Source: Bordetella parapertussis
GTDB lineage: Bacteria; Pseudomonadota; Gammaproteobacteria; Burkholderiales; JACQAP01
Direction of reading: 5' to 3'
NCBI GenBank assembly: GCA_945900965.1
Contig: CAMDKM010000015.1
Span: forward strand, 24,740 to 88,739
Length of the DNA: 64,000 bases
Position numbers and translations under genes: made by a program. The notes beneath the pieces were generated by a model, which had not been told where the DNA came from, did not search any database, and saw only the letters and a program-made list of their open reading frames with translations. Within the stretch, counting starts at the first letter, position 1. Every line of letters begins with the position of its first letter. This document shows, in pieces, positions 15,208-23,518 of the stretch.

Positions 15208-17337
15208 CTACTTCGCTTCCTTTTCCATCAATTTCTCGACCAGGCCGGTGGGCACGTCGGCGTAGTGGTCGAATTCCATGGTGAAGGTGCCGCGGCCGCT
15301 GGTGGCGGAGCGCAGGAAGTTGATGTAGCCGAACATTTCCGCCAGCGGGACGAAGCCCTGGACGAAAGCCTGCGCGCCCTTGTGACCCTGGTCGGTCACC
15401 TGACCACGGCGACGGTTCACATCACCGATGACGTCGCCCAGATAATCGCTCTCGGTGACAACCTCGATACGCATGATCGGCTCGAGCAGTTTGGGTTTGC
15501 TGGCTTTATGCGATTCGCGGAAGCAGCTTCGTCCGGCAATTTCAAAGGCCAGCGCCGAGCTGTCCACGTCGTGGTACTTGCCGTCGATCAGCCGTGCCTT
15601 GAAGTCCAGCACTTCATAGCCGGCCACCTGGCCGCGCTTGGATTCGGTGCGAATGGCATGTTCGACCGCCGGGATAAATTCGCGCGGGATACGGCCGCCG
15701 ACGATTTCGTCGGAGAATTCCACGCCAGTGCCGGGTGGCAGCGGCTCGAACACCATTTTCACTTCAGCATACTGGCCCGATCCGCCGGACTGTTTCTTGT
15801 GGGTGTAGATGTGCTCGACAGCGGTGCCAAAGGCTTCGCGGAAGCTCACGCGCGGCTTGCCCATGTTGGCTTCGACGCCGAGTTCGGTGCGCATGCGGTC
15901 GATGGTCACTTCCAGGTGCAGTTCGCCCATGCCGCGCAGCACGGTCTGGCCGGTATCCTGGTCCACCGACAGGCGCAATGAAGGATCTGCCTTGGCCATC
16001 TTGTACAGCGCGGTGGAGAGTTTTTCCACATCGCCGCGTGTTTTCGGCTCGACGGCGACGCTGATGACGGGATCGGGGAAGCGCATGCGTTCGAGCAGGG
16101 CGGGATGCGCGGGGCTGCACAGCGAATCCCCGGTCTCGGTATCCTTCATCGACACAAAGGCGCAGATGTCGCCGGCGCGGGCTTCGTCGATATCCTTGGT
16201 GACATTGGCCTGCACTTCCACGATGCGACCGATGCGCTCTTTCTTGTCGCGGGTAACGTTGAGCAGGGTGTCGCCCTTCTTGATCACACCGGAATAAACA
16301 CGCGCGAAAGTGAGCGTGCCGAACTGGTCGTTGATGACCTTGAAGGCCAGGGCGCGCGCCGGGGCGTCGTCCTTGACTTCCTGGCTGCCGATGACCTTGC
16401 CGTCCGCGTCCACCATGGATATGCCGCCGTTCTCACCGGGGTAGGGCAGGTAATCGACCACGGCATCGAGCAATTGCTGCACACCCTTGTTCTTGAACGA
16501 GGAACCACACAATACCGGCACCAACTGGCCAGTGACGGCACCCTTGCGGATGCAGGACTTGAGCATGGCCGTATCGTATTCGCCGGTTTCGACCAGCTTC
16601 ATGAAGGCGTCGTCGTCCAGCGCCAGGGCTGACTCCAGCATGTCCTTGCGCAGCGCCGGAATTCGGTCGATCCAGTCATTGTCCGCGTTACTGGGGAATT
16701 TGAAGCGGGTCTTGAGCTGGTCGAGCGGCACTTCTTCCCAGACGCTGTCCTTGTCGTCCGAACTCCAGATGTAGGCGACATTGGCCACCAGATCGGCCAT
16801 GCCGGTGAACAGGTCGTGACTGCCGATAGGAATATGCAAAAGCAGGGCATTGGCGCCCAGACGTTCCTTGATGCCTTTTACGCAGTGGGCGAAATTGGCG
16901 CCCATGCGGTCCATTTTGTTGATGTAACAAATGCGCGGCACGTTGTACTGATTGGCCAGCCGCCAGTTGGTCTCGGTCTGCGGCTCCACGCCGGCCACGC
17001 CATCGAATACCACCACCGCGCCATCGAGTACGCGCAGGCTGCGGTTGACCTCGATGGTGAAGTCCACGTGGCCCGGGGTGTCGATCACGTTGATGTGATA
17101 GCCCTTCCATTCGGTGGACACGGCCGCGGACTGAATGGTGATGCCGCGCTTGCGCTCCTGCTCCAGGTAGTCGGTCGTAGTGCTTGCCTTGCCATCCTTG
17201 GTGTCGTGCACCTCGATGATCTGGTGCTTGCGGCCGGTGTAATAGAGCACGCGCTCCGTGGTTGTTGTCTTGCCCGCGTCAATGTGGGCGATGATGCCGA
17301 TGTTCCGATAAACCTTGATATCTTCTTGCCGAGCCAT
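15208..17337 (-). CDS. fusA: Elongation factor G (stand-alone copy)
   Basis: A 709-residue translational GTPase that drives translocation on the ribosome. G1 AHIDAGKTTTTE (about 17-28), G2 RGITI, G3 DTPGHVDFT (about 87) and G4 NKMD (about 141) are all intact, followed by domains II-V of normal length (LHLEVTIDRMRTE, GGRIPREFIPAVE). The sequence after G1 (HDTKDGKASTTTDYLEQERK) differs from the usual proteobacterial DGAATMDWMEQEQERG wording. The gene is monocistronic, not in an rpsLG-fusA-tuf operon, so it is likely a second EF-G (fusA2-like). The gene ends at a 7-bp repeat array. The symbol is used in the family sense. Confidence 0.9.
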   Translation of the reverse strand: MARQEDIKVYRNIGIIAHIDAGKTTTTERVLYYTGRKHQIIEVHDTKDGKASTTTDYLEQERKRGITIQSAAVSTEWKGYHINVIDTPGHVDFTIEVNRSLRVLDGAVVVFDGVAGVEPQTETNWRLANQYNVPRICYINKMDRMGANFAHCVKGIKERLGANALLLHIPIGSHDLFTGMADLVANVAYIWSSDDKDSVWEEVPLDQLKTRFKFPSNADNDWIDRIPALRKDMLESALALDDDAFMKLVETGEYDTAMLKSCIRKGAVTGQLVPVLCGSSFKNKGVQQLLDAVVDYLPYPGENGGISMVDADGKVIGSQEVKDDAPARALAFKVINDQFGTLTFARVYSGVIKKGDTLLNVTRDKKERIGRIVEVQANVTKDIDEARAGDICAFVSMKDTETGDSLCSPAHPALLERMRFPDPVISVAVEPKTRGDVEKLSTALYKMAKADPSLRLSVDQDTGQTVLRGMGELHLEVTIDRMRTELGVEANMGKPRVSFREAFGTAVEHIYTHKKQSGGSGQYAEVKMVFEPLPPGTGVEFSDEIVGGRIPREFIPAVEHAIRTESKRGQVAGYEVLDFKARLIDGKYHDVDSSALAFEIAGRSCFRESHKASKPKLLEPIMRIEVVTESDYLGDVIGDVNRRRGQVTDQGHKGAQAFVQGFVPLAEMFGYINFLRSATSGRGTFTMEFDHYADVPTGLVEKLMEKEAK

Positions 17338-17661
17338 AAATTTTGCCTTTCAGGTATGCCATGGACCCCCCCGGGCGAGCCACCCGAGGGCAAAAGGCGA
17401 GCACATTACACGAAGGCGCGCCGGACGGCGAGGGGGGGAGCCCGTTTCGGGCTAAATTTTGCGGTTGAAACAGGGTTTTCCCCCAGGGGTGCCGAGGGTA
17501 AAAGCAAATCCTGATCCAATGCTGTTCGGTTAGCCGTTCGGGCTGAGCTTGTCGAAGCCCATTCGCCCTTCGACAGGCCCAGGACGAACGGGATTAAGCG
17601 TACAGGTTTGAGTCCCGAGCCCAAGCCTGGCGAAGCGATTCTCCGGTCGCGACTTGGGAGT
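17338..17661. other. Intergenic region between fusA and the M61 peptidase gene
   Basis: The fusA leader is in the right-hand neighbour of 17337. The only structure I find is the palindromic repeat at 17534-17592. No gene is supported on either strand. Confidence 0.5.
17534..17592. repeat. CGTTCGGGCTGAGCTTGTCG palindromic repeat
   Basis: Left arm CCGTTCGGGCTGAGCTTGTC with GAAGCCC, loop ATTCG, right arm CCCTTCGACAGGCCCAGGAC with GAACGG. The arms are imperfect inverted repeats of about 27 bp. This TTCGACAGG/GAACGG palindrome is a common intergenic repeat in GC-rich proteobacteria; it is the only copy in this window. Confidence 0.75.
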
Positions 17662-19476
17662 TCAAGCCGTTCCCAGCCAGCGCCTGCGCACAAGCGCACC
17701 GTCCTTGTTGTTATTAACACTGAGCGACCAGGTATCCGGTCTTGCCGCCAGGAGGGTCATGTTCAGTTGATACAATTCATCGCGGCGAAAAATGTGCAGA
17801 GTGACCGTCTCGCCGGGGCGGTGCCGGGCGAGGCGGCTCTCGAAATTCTTTCCCGTGACCTTGAGCCCGTCGAGGGCGGCAATGACGTCCCCGGCTGCCA
17901 AACCTGCTCTCTGAGCGGCTCCCCCGTCCAGTACATGGGTGATTTTTATCTCCCCGCCTTCGCCTGAGGTGCGAATTCCGGTCTCCACGCGCCGCGCCAG
18001 CGCCTGCGGGGATTTCGTGCCGCGTTTGCCGCCGCGGTCGGCTGCGGATTCGGCAGGACGGATCCCGGAATCCAGGCCGGCCAGTGCCAGCAGCGGTTTG
18101 AGGGGCAATTCGGTGGTCGAGCGCAACGCCTGGTCAAAGAAGCGCTTGAGGTTGAGACCGGAGACTTCCGCCGCCAGGTTTTCCACGCCGTCCTCGGCCA
18201 CGCCGATATCCTTGAGGCCGTGGCGCTTCCAAAGGGCGCGCATGACGTTGTCCAACGACTTGCGGCCACGGGTCCGGGTGCGGATCAGCAAATCGAGGCA
18301 AAGCGCGACCAGGCTGCCCTTGACGTAATAACTGACCATCGAGTTCGGGGCGTTCTCATCCTGGCGGTAATACTTTATCCAGGCATCGAAGGAAGATTCG
18401 GTCACGGTCTGCTTGTTGCGCCCGGTGTCGCGTTGCACCTGGGTGATGGCCTTGCCAAGCGATTCGAGGTAAGCCTCGCGCGATATCAGCCCCGAGCGCA
18501 CCAGGAACAGGTCGTCGTAATAGGACGTGATGCCTTCGAAGGCCCAGAGCAGGGTGGTGTAGTTCTCGCGGTCCAGATTGTAGGGGCTGAAGGCGGCCGG
18601 CTTGAAGCGCTTGACGTTCCAGGTGTGGAAGTATTCGTGTGAGCACAGGCCGAGGAAAGTGCGGTAACTTTCCGGCGTCCCGGCCACGCCGGTCTGCGGC
18701 AGGTCGTCACGCGAGCAGAGCAGCGCGGTGGAGTCCCGATGCTCCAGCCCGCCGTAGCCCTCGCCAATAACCGTCACTAGGAATACATAACGTTGCATCG
18801 GTGCCGGTTCGCCGAAAAAACGGATCTGCGTTTCGCACAGGGTTTTCAGGTCGCGGGCAAGGCGTGCCATGTCGGCGCGATGCCGGCCGGTGATGGCGAT
18901 ATCGTGTGGAACGCCGCAGGCTCGAAAGGTGGCAAGGGTGAAGCTGCCCGTTTCCACCGGATGGTCGATCAGCTCGTCGTAGTTGGCCGCCTGGTAGGTG
19001 CCAAATCCGTAGGGCTTGGCGGCTTTGCGCCGCATGGCGGTGGCCACGCGCCACTTGCGGTAGCCTGCGCCCTTCGGTGGCAGAATTTCGACTTCGCATG
19101 GGGCGTCCTCCCGGCCTTCCACTTTCAGAAACACCGACGGTCCGTTGAAGAAAGCGTGGGTTGTGTCGAGGTGCGCGCCGCGCACGGACAAGTCCCAAGC
19201 GTAGACCTCGATGGTGACACTCACCGGCCCATGGGTGGGTTCAACTTGCCAGGTGTTCTTGTCCAGTTTCGCGATGGATAACATCCTGCGTCCGCTCTGC
19301 GCCTGGATGCGGACCACGTTCCTGGCAAATTCCCGGATCAGATAACTGCCCGGAATCCAGGTCGGCAGGGAGAACTTCTGTCCTGCGGGATCCGGGTTGC
19401 TGACAGTGCAGCGCACTTCGAATAGATGTGCCTCGGGGTGGGAAGGAAAGATGCGATAGTGAATGGCGGCGGTCAT
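17662..19476 (-). CDS. M61 family metallopeptidase with PDZ domain
   Basis: A 604-residue protein of the glycyl-aminopeptidase family. It has an N-terminal beta domain (IHYRIFPSHPEAHLFEV), a central zinc peptidase with CSHEYFHTWNVKR (H-E-x2-H near 276) and the third ligand in WAFEGITSYY (near 310), and a C-terminal PDZ domain from about 510 (GGAAQRAGLAAGDVIAALDG) that would bind C-termini. No signal peptide, so probably cytosolic. I chose ATG 19476 (MTAAIHYRIF) because a longer frame to 19536 lacks family similarity. Divergent from the GST gene at 19668. Confidence 0.9.
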   Translation of the reverse strand: MTAAIHYRIFPSHPEAHLFEVRCTVSNPDPAGQKFSLPTWIPGSYLIREFARNVVRIQAQSGRRMLSIAKLDKNTWQVEPTHGPVSVTIEVYAWDLSVRGAHLDTTHAFFNGPSVFLKVEGREDAPCEVEILPPKGAGYRKWRVATAMRRKAAKPYGFGTYQAANYDELIDHPVETGSFTLATFRACGVPHDIAITGRHRADMARLARDLKTLCETQIRFFGEPAPMQRYVFLVTVIGEGYGGLEHRDSTALLCSRDDLPQTGVAGTPESYRTFLGLCSHEYFHTWNVKRFKPAAFSPYNLDRENYTTLLWAFEGITSYYDDLFLVRSGLISREAYLESLGKAITQVQRDTGRNKQTVTESSFDAWIKYYRQDENAPNSMVSYYVKGSLVALCLDLLIRTRTRGRKSLDNVMRALWKRHGLKDIGVAEDGVENLAAEVSGLNLKRFFDQALRSTTELPLKPLLALAGLDSGIRPAESAADRGGKRGTKSPQALARRVETGIRTSGEGGEIKITHVLDGGAAQRAGLAAGDVIAALDGLKVTGKNFESRLARHRPGETVTLHIFRRDELYQLNMTLLAARPDTWSLSVNNNKDGALVRRRWLGTA

Positions 19477-19667
19477 TGGTTCGGTTGGATTGGTGAGAGC
19501 AGACCGCTTTATGGCGGGGAAGCGGCGACTCGTCAAGGCCGGCTTCGTGTGCTGGCCGGGCGATCGTGAATTGAATTTACCGGATGCAACCCCTGTTGCA
19601 TAATCGGAGCAAGAGCAGTTCCCCGGTTACCCATCCCGAATGCAACATGGTTTTTGAGAGTCAGCAG

Positions 19668-20297
19668 ATGAAACTCATCATCGCCCGCCCCAGTCCCTAT
19701 GCACGCAAGGCGCGCATCGCGCTTCTTGAGAAAGGCCTTGCGTTCGAGACCGTCGTTGAGAACCCCTGGCTGCCCGATACCAAGATGCCCGGCTTCAATC
19801 CTCTGGGCAAAGTCCCGGCGCTGGTGCTCGACGACGGGCGCGTGATTCACGATTCAAAAGTGATCGTCGAGTATCTGGAAACTTTGAATGCGCCACCTGC
19901 GCTGATTCCGGATTCCCCGCAATTGCGCATCGAACACAAACAGATCGAAGCCATTGCCGACGGCGTGTGCGATGCCGTGGTGCTGGTCCGGCTCGAAGGC
20001 GCGCGCCCGAAAGACAAGCAAAGCGCGGACTGGGTTGCGCGTCAGCACAAGAAGATCGTCGCAGGCACTGCGGAACTGTCCCGCCTGCTCGGGGAGCGCG
20101 AATGGTTTACCGCACATGGCTTCGGGCTGGCCGATGTCGCCGCCGGCTGCATGCTGGGTTATCTGGATTTTCGCTACCCCGAGTTTGACTGGCGCCAGAC
20201 CGCGCCCAACCTTGGGCGCCTGCATGCCAGGCTTTCGGCGCGTCCCTCGTTTGTGCAGTCTGTTCCGCAGCCGCAGGAGTTGCCGGTGACGCGCTGA
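19668..20297 (+). CDS. Glutathione S-transferase family protein
   Basis: A 209-residue two-domain GST. The thioredoxin-like N-domain begins MKLIIARPSPYARKARIAL and carries LGKVPALVLDDG and the glutathione-contact HDSKVIVEYL; the helical C-domain includes the GLADVAAGCMLGYLDFR (N-capping D) motif. Such enzymes conjugate glutathione to electrophiles or act as thiol reductases in the cytosol; the substrate is unknown. The catalytic position has Ser/Tyr (PSPYARK), so a Ser-type GST is likely. It is followed after 12 bp by an FMN-binding protein gene on the same strand. Confidence 0.9.
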   Translation: MKLIIARPSPYARKARIALLEKGLAFETVVENPWLPDTKMPGFNPLGKVPALVLDDGRVIHDSKVIVEYLETLNAPPALIPDSPQLRIEHKQIEAIADGVCDAVVLVRLEGARPKDKQSADWVARQHKKIVAGTAELSRLLGEREWFTAHGFGLADVAAGCMLGYLDFRYPEFDWRQTAPNLGRLHARLSARPSFVQSVPQPQELPVTR

Positions 20298-20309
20298 GTT
20301 GAACGCAGC

Positions 20310-20846
20310 ATGAATCCCGATCTGCGCTGGCTGGTGCCGGCGGCGATCTACGCGGTGGCACAGCCGTGCATCGCCGCGAAGTACATGAGCGTGGAAGAGG
20401 CCATGAAGCTGAGCTTTCCGGTCGCGGAAGCGTTCGTTGAAAAAGTGGTGCAGTTGTCGCCCGCGCAAATGCAAGCGATCGACCAAGCCTCGGGTGTGCG
20501 CGGGCGCAGCGCGAAACAGCAAGTCTGGGTGGTTATGGTCAAGGGCAGCGTGGCGGGGTGGTTCCTGATCGATCAGGTGATCGGCAAACACGAGTTGATC
20601 ACTTACACGCTGGGCATCAATGCTGATGGTAGCGTGCGGCAGGTGCAAATCATCGAGTACCTGGAAACCTATGGTTCCCAGGTGCGCTACCCGGCGTGGC
20701 GTGACCAGTTCGTCGGCAAAACCGTCGAAAGTCCTCTGGAACTGGAGCTTGATATCGGCAACATCACCGGCGCGACCCTGTCGTCGAGACATCTCACCGA
20801 GGGCATCAAGCGGCTGCTGTTTCTCCACCAGGCCGTGCTGCGCTGA
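20310..20846 (+). CDS. Periplasmic FMN-binding domain protein (orphan paralogue)
   Basis: A 178-residue exported protein (signal-like LRWLVPAAIYAVAQPCIAA) with an FMN-binding domain of the RnfG/NosR type. The motif NITGATLSS near the C-terminus carries the threonine (residue 156) that ApbE-type enzymes flavinylate through a phosphoester bond. It aligns without gaps over its whole length with the protein at 40102 (roughly 60 percent identity by eye, identical from GKHELITY and around LLF-HQ-VLR). The other copy sits with a cytochrome b and ApbE; this one sits with a GST, so its ApbE would have to be supplied from there. Confidence 0.85.
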   Translation: MNPDLRWLVPAAIYAVAQPCIAAKYMSVEEAMKLSFPVAEAFVEKVVQLSPAQMQAIDQASGVRGRSAKQQVWVVMVKGSVAGWFLIDQVIGKHELITYTLGINADGSVRQVQIIEYLETYGSQVRYPAWRDQFVGKTVESPLELELDIGNITGATLSSRHLTEGIKRLLFLHQAVLR

Positions 20847-20907
20847 GCGGCGATTATTTGCTCCTTGTTCTCCGCGGCTCAGCGCGAAAACCTCAATCGC
20901 AATCGAC

Positions 20908-20982
20908 TCACGCGGAGGCGCAGAGATGCAGAGGCGAACGAATAAGGTCCATAGCCTCTCTGCTTCTCGGCGTTTTCGTGTG
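20908..20982. repeat. Hairpin repeat (GCGGAGGCGCAGAG type) left of the GxxExxY gene
   Basis: Left arm CACGCGGAGGCGCAGAGATG (from 20909) and right arm CTCTCTGCTTCTCGGCG (from 20956) form an imperfect hairpin with about 9-bp phasing. A further half copy (CTCACGCGGAGGGGATATTC, 21004-21023) stands just before the GxxExxY frame, facing the arm at 21662. Confidence 0.7.
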
Positions 20983-21154
20983 AAAAATCCCACTTCAGAT
21001 CCACTCACGCGGAGGGGATATTCGGAGAGGGTCAAAGAAGGCCTTTATTTTTTTATGTACTCGGCGTTTCCGAGCCAAAATGGCATTATGAAACCGCTAG
21101 ATGACATAACTGGCGCGATCGTTGACTCAGCCAAGAAGATTAACATGGAGCTAG

Positions 21155-21341
21155 TGTGGTGCTTCGTACTTGGTGGCTCTTATGATTGAGTGCTGTCACG
21201 GCTGTCTGCGCGACAAAAGCGGCGAAATTGGTGCCAGACAAGGCGCAAACCGCAGCCAGGTTGAACACCTGGCGAGGATTTGTAACGCCGCATGGCTCCG
21301 ATTCTCGCCGTCTTTTGTGCCGTCAAGTACGAAGCACTACA
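21155..21341. mobile_element. 187-bp MITE with terminal inverted repeats and CTAG target duplication
   Basis: Ends are TGTGGTGCTTCGTACTTGGT and, read inward from the right, TGTAGTGCTTCGTACTTGAC; 19 of the first 22 positions agree. CTAG flanks it on both sides (21151-21154 and 21342-21345), and deleting the element plus one CTAG restores the GxxExxY frame perfectly. It has no coding capacity. A 4-bp YTAR-type duplication is typical of IS5-group transposases, so an IS5-like element elsewhere in the genome may mobilise it (inference). Confidence 0.85.
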
Positions 21342-21661
21342 CTAGGCTCGGGATTGCTCGAATCTGTGTATGAGGCCGTGCTGGCCGGGGCACTGGAGCG
21401 CAGTGGCCTGCAGGTGGATCGGCAAAAGTCTATCCGCTTTGAATACGACGGGATGAATTTCGAATAGGGATTCCGTAGCGACTTGCTGGTGGGCGGGCGC
21501 GTCATCGTGGAACTGAAATCCGTGGAGAAGCTCGCGCTCGTTCACAGCAAACAACTGCTTACCTATCTTAGATTGATGAAATTACCGGTCGGCCTGCTGG
21601 TCAACTTCGGCGCGCCCACGCTCAAAGAAGGTCTTCACCGTGTCGTCAACAACCTCGATTC

Positions 21662-21688
21662 CTCCGCTTCTCCGCGTCTCCACGTGAA
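21662..21688. repeat. Right-hand repeat arm flanking the GxxExxY gene
   Basis: CCTCCGCTTCTCCGCGTCTC followed by CACGTGA is the inverted partner of the GCGGAGGCGCAGAG-type arms at 20908 and 21004. It overlaps the 3' end of the GxxExxY reading frame, so gene and repeat appear to be one unit. Confidence 0.65.
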
Positions 21689-21944
21689 CCGTCCCCCACG
21701 ACATGAACGCGTCCCTGCAATCGTCCCCGTAGAGCGACCTCGTGATTTGGCGGGGCATGGTGGATCGCAAATACGATTTCTGAGTCGGGGTAATCTCGGC
21801 TAAGCATTCCGGCCTCGGGGAGGGTAGAATTTCCCTTGCTCGATTTCAGGGCGACTGCCTTTTAAGATGGCTGCGGCGGCGCCAGGACAAAAAAGAACAA
21901 TGCCTTCAAGAAATTGAGCCCATAACGAGGAGAACCTGGAACCC

Positions 21945-22802
21945 ATGGACTACCATTCCCCCACCACTGCCAAAGACGCGGCAGGGTTGCTGGCCAACGA
22001 AGGCGCGCACGTGCTGGCAGGAGGCACGGATTTGTTGGTGAAATTACGCGCGGGATTTGTCGCACCCCGCATGCTGGTGGACTTGAAAGCCGTGCCGCGC
22101 CTGCGCGGCATCGAAAGCGATGCGCGGGGCTGGCGTATCGGCGCGGCAACTCCTTGCGCCGAGATTGGCGAGCATGCTGCATTTGCGGCGGCCTGGCCGG
22201 GCGTGGTGGAGGCTCTGCAACTCATTGGCTCGACCCAGATTCAGGGCCGCGCCACGCTGGGTGGCAATCTTTGCAACGCTTCCCCTGCCGCCGACAGCGT
22301 GCCCGCACTCATTGCCGCCGGTGCGATATGCGAAGTGGTCTCTACTCAAGGCGTTCGCGAAGTGCCGGTAGAAGCCATCGTCACCGGGCCGGGACGCACC
22401 TCTCTGGCGCGTGGCGAATTTGTCCTGGGATTCCGCTTGCCCCAGAAATTGCCGAAGGCGGGTGATGCGTACCTTCGCTTCATTCCCCGTACGGAAATGG
22501 ATATTGCCGTAGTGGGCGCCGGTGTGTCGCTGGCGCTGGATGCTAATGGCGTGTGTACCCATGCGCGAGTAGGGCTGGGTGCCGTGGCCCCGACACCGCT
22601 GCTGGTTGCCGAGGGGGCCAAGGCTTTAATCGGGACTCGTGTGGATGCTGCGGCTCTGAAGGCATTGACTGCTGCTGCGAGTGCCGCATGCAAACCTATC
22701 GACGACAAGCGCGGCACGGTTGCCTATCGCATCAAGGTGGCGGGAGTGCTGGCGCGGCGTGCTGCGACCATCGCACTTGAACGCGCCACCAATAAAAAAT
22801 AA
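21945..22802 (+). CDS. Molybdenum hydroxylase FAD-binding subunit (CoxM/XdhB type)
   Basis: A 285-residue FAD subunit of a xanthine-oxidase-family enzyme. The PP-loop motif AHVLAGGTDLL and the second FAD motif TLGGNLCNASPAADSVP are intact; the CO-dehydrogenase flavoprotein C-domain follows. It passes electrons from the 2Fe-2S subunit to the external acceptor. It lacks the extra 4Fe-4S loop known from 4-hydroxybenzoyl-CoA reductase. CGAGGAGAACC stands before ATG 21945. First gene of an operon with the next three; the medium-small-large order is that of many proteobacterial members. Confidence 0.92.
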   Translation: MDYHSPTTAKDAAGLLANEGAHVLAGGTDLLVKLRAGFVAPRMLVDLKAVPRLRGIESDARGWRIGAATPCAEIGEHAAFAAAWPGVVEALQLIGSTQIQGRATLGGNLCNASPAADSVPALIAAGAICEVVSTQGVREVPVEAIVTGPGRTSLARGEFVLGFRLPQKLPKAGDAYLRFIPRTEMDIAVVGAGVSLALDANGVCTHARVGLGAVAPTPLLVAEGAKALIGTRVDAAALKALTAAASAACKPIDDKRGTVAYRIKVAGVLARRAATIALERATNKK

Positions 22803-22817
22803 AGGTAGGAGAACAAC

Positions 22818-23294
22818 ATGGCAAAACAACATGTGACAACAACCGTGAATGGGGACTCCGTCGAGTTCCTGTGCACGACGGAGCAGACGCTTTTGGACGT
22901 GCTACGCGACCAGTTGTTCCTGACCGGCAGTAAGGAAGGCTGTGCCTCCGGGGATTGCGGGGCATGCAGCGTGATGCTGGATGGCCGGCTGGTGTGCGCC
23001 TGCCTGGTGCTGGGCGTGGAGTCCCAAGGTCGCAAGGTGGAAACCATCGAGGGCATGGCAAAAGGCGAAACGCTGCATCCCCTGCAACAGAAATTTCTGG
23101 AACACGCCGCCTTACAGTGCGGCATCTGCACGCCGGGGTTTCTGGTGGCGGCCAAAGCGCTGCTGGAAAAGAAGGCCAATCCCACCGAGACCGAAGTGCG
23201 ATATTGGCTGGCGGGCAATTTATGCCGATGCACCGGTTACGACAAGATTGTGCGTGCGGTCATGGATGCCGCCGCAGTGATGCGAGCGGCCTGA
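22818..23294 (+). CDS. Molybdenum hydroxylase 2Fe-2S subunit (CoxS/XdhA type)
   Basis: A 158-residue protein with two 2Fe-2S clusters. The plant-type cluster uses C42, C47, C50 and C62 (GCASGDCGACSVMLDG), and the helical second domain uses C101, C104, C136 and C138 (CGICTPGF and NLCRCTGYDKI). All eight ligands are present. It links the molybdopterin site to FAD. It starts 15 bp after the FAD subunit with a GTAGGAG site. The gap to the large subunit is 224 bp because a repeat sits in between. Confidence 0.93.
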   Translation: MAKQHVTTTVNGDSVEFLCTTEQTLLDVLRDQLFLTGSKEGCASGDCGACSVMLDGRLVCACLVLGVESQGRKVETIEGMAKGETLHPLQQKFLEHAALQCGICTPGFLVAAKALLEKKANPTETEVRYWLAGNLCRCTGYDKIVRAVMDAAAVMRAA

Positions 23295-23313
23295 CGGCAG
23301 CGTAAGGCAATGT

Positions 23314-23472
23314 AGCCACAGAGGGCACAGAGAACACAGGGAGATTCATAAATAATGCATGATCGACAGTCCGAACCTTACTGGAGTAGGAGCAATTTGA
23401 TCCACACATTATTCTGTCTCGACTTTTCTCTGTGACCTCTGTGTCCTCTGTGACCTCTGTGTCCTCTGTGGC
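23314..23472. repeat. Dispersed hairpin repeat inside the molybdenum hydroxylase operon
   Basis: Left arm GCCACAGAGGGCACAGAGAA (23314-23333); right arm is five 9-bp units from 23427, alternating CTCTGTGAC and CTCTGTGTC and ending CTCTGTGGC (23472). It belongs to the family at 9529 and 14317. It separates the small and large subunit genes and could form a long stem in the operon message. Confidence 0.75.
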
Positions 23473-23518
23473 ATAAGTTTTTTCGAACTAAAGCGATATT
23501 GACGAAGGGAGTGATGCG

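Larger units (their letters stand above)
21088..21803 (+). pseudogene. GxxExxY protein (PDDEXK-like), disrupted by a MITE and a stop codon
   Basis: The 5' part MKPLDDITGAIVDSAKKINM runs into the MITE at 21155. If the element and one CTAG are removed, the frame continues exactly as M-E-L-G-S and GLLESVYEAVLAGALERSGL, showing the family motif G-x2-E-x2-Y. A TAG at 21465-21467 then interrupts between MNFE and GFRSDLLVGGRVIVELKSVE. The nuclease-like core (D-L-L, E-L-K-S) and VGLLVNFGAPTLKEGLHR follow. No other lesion is present. The family is related to PDDEXK nucleases; its job is not established. Homologous repeat arms flank it (21004 and 21662). Beyond about 21660 the frame is repeat sequence. 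Confidence 0.85.

Noticed and set aside
19854..21035. 393-residue minus-strand frame across the GST and FMN-binding genes
   Set aside because: It is opposite two genes with clear families and has no motif of its own.
21088..21803. Possible intact short proteins within the GxxExxY region
   Set aside because: All frames there are explained by one gene broken by the MITE and one stop codon.
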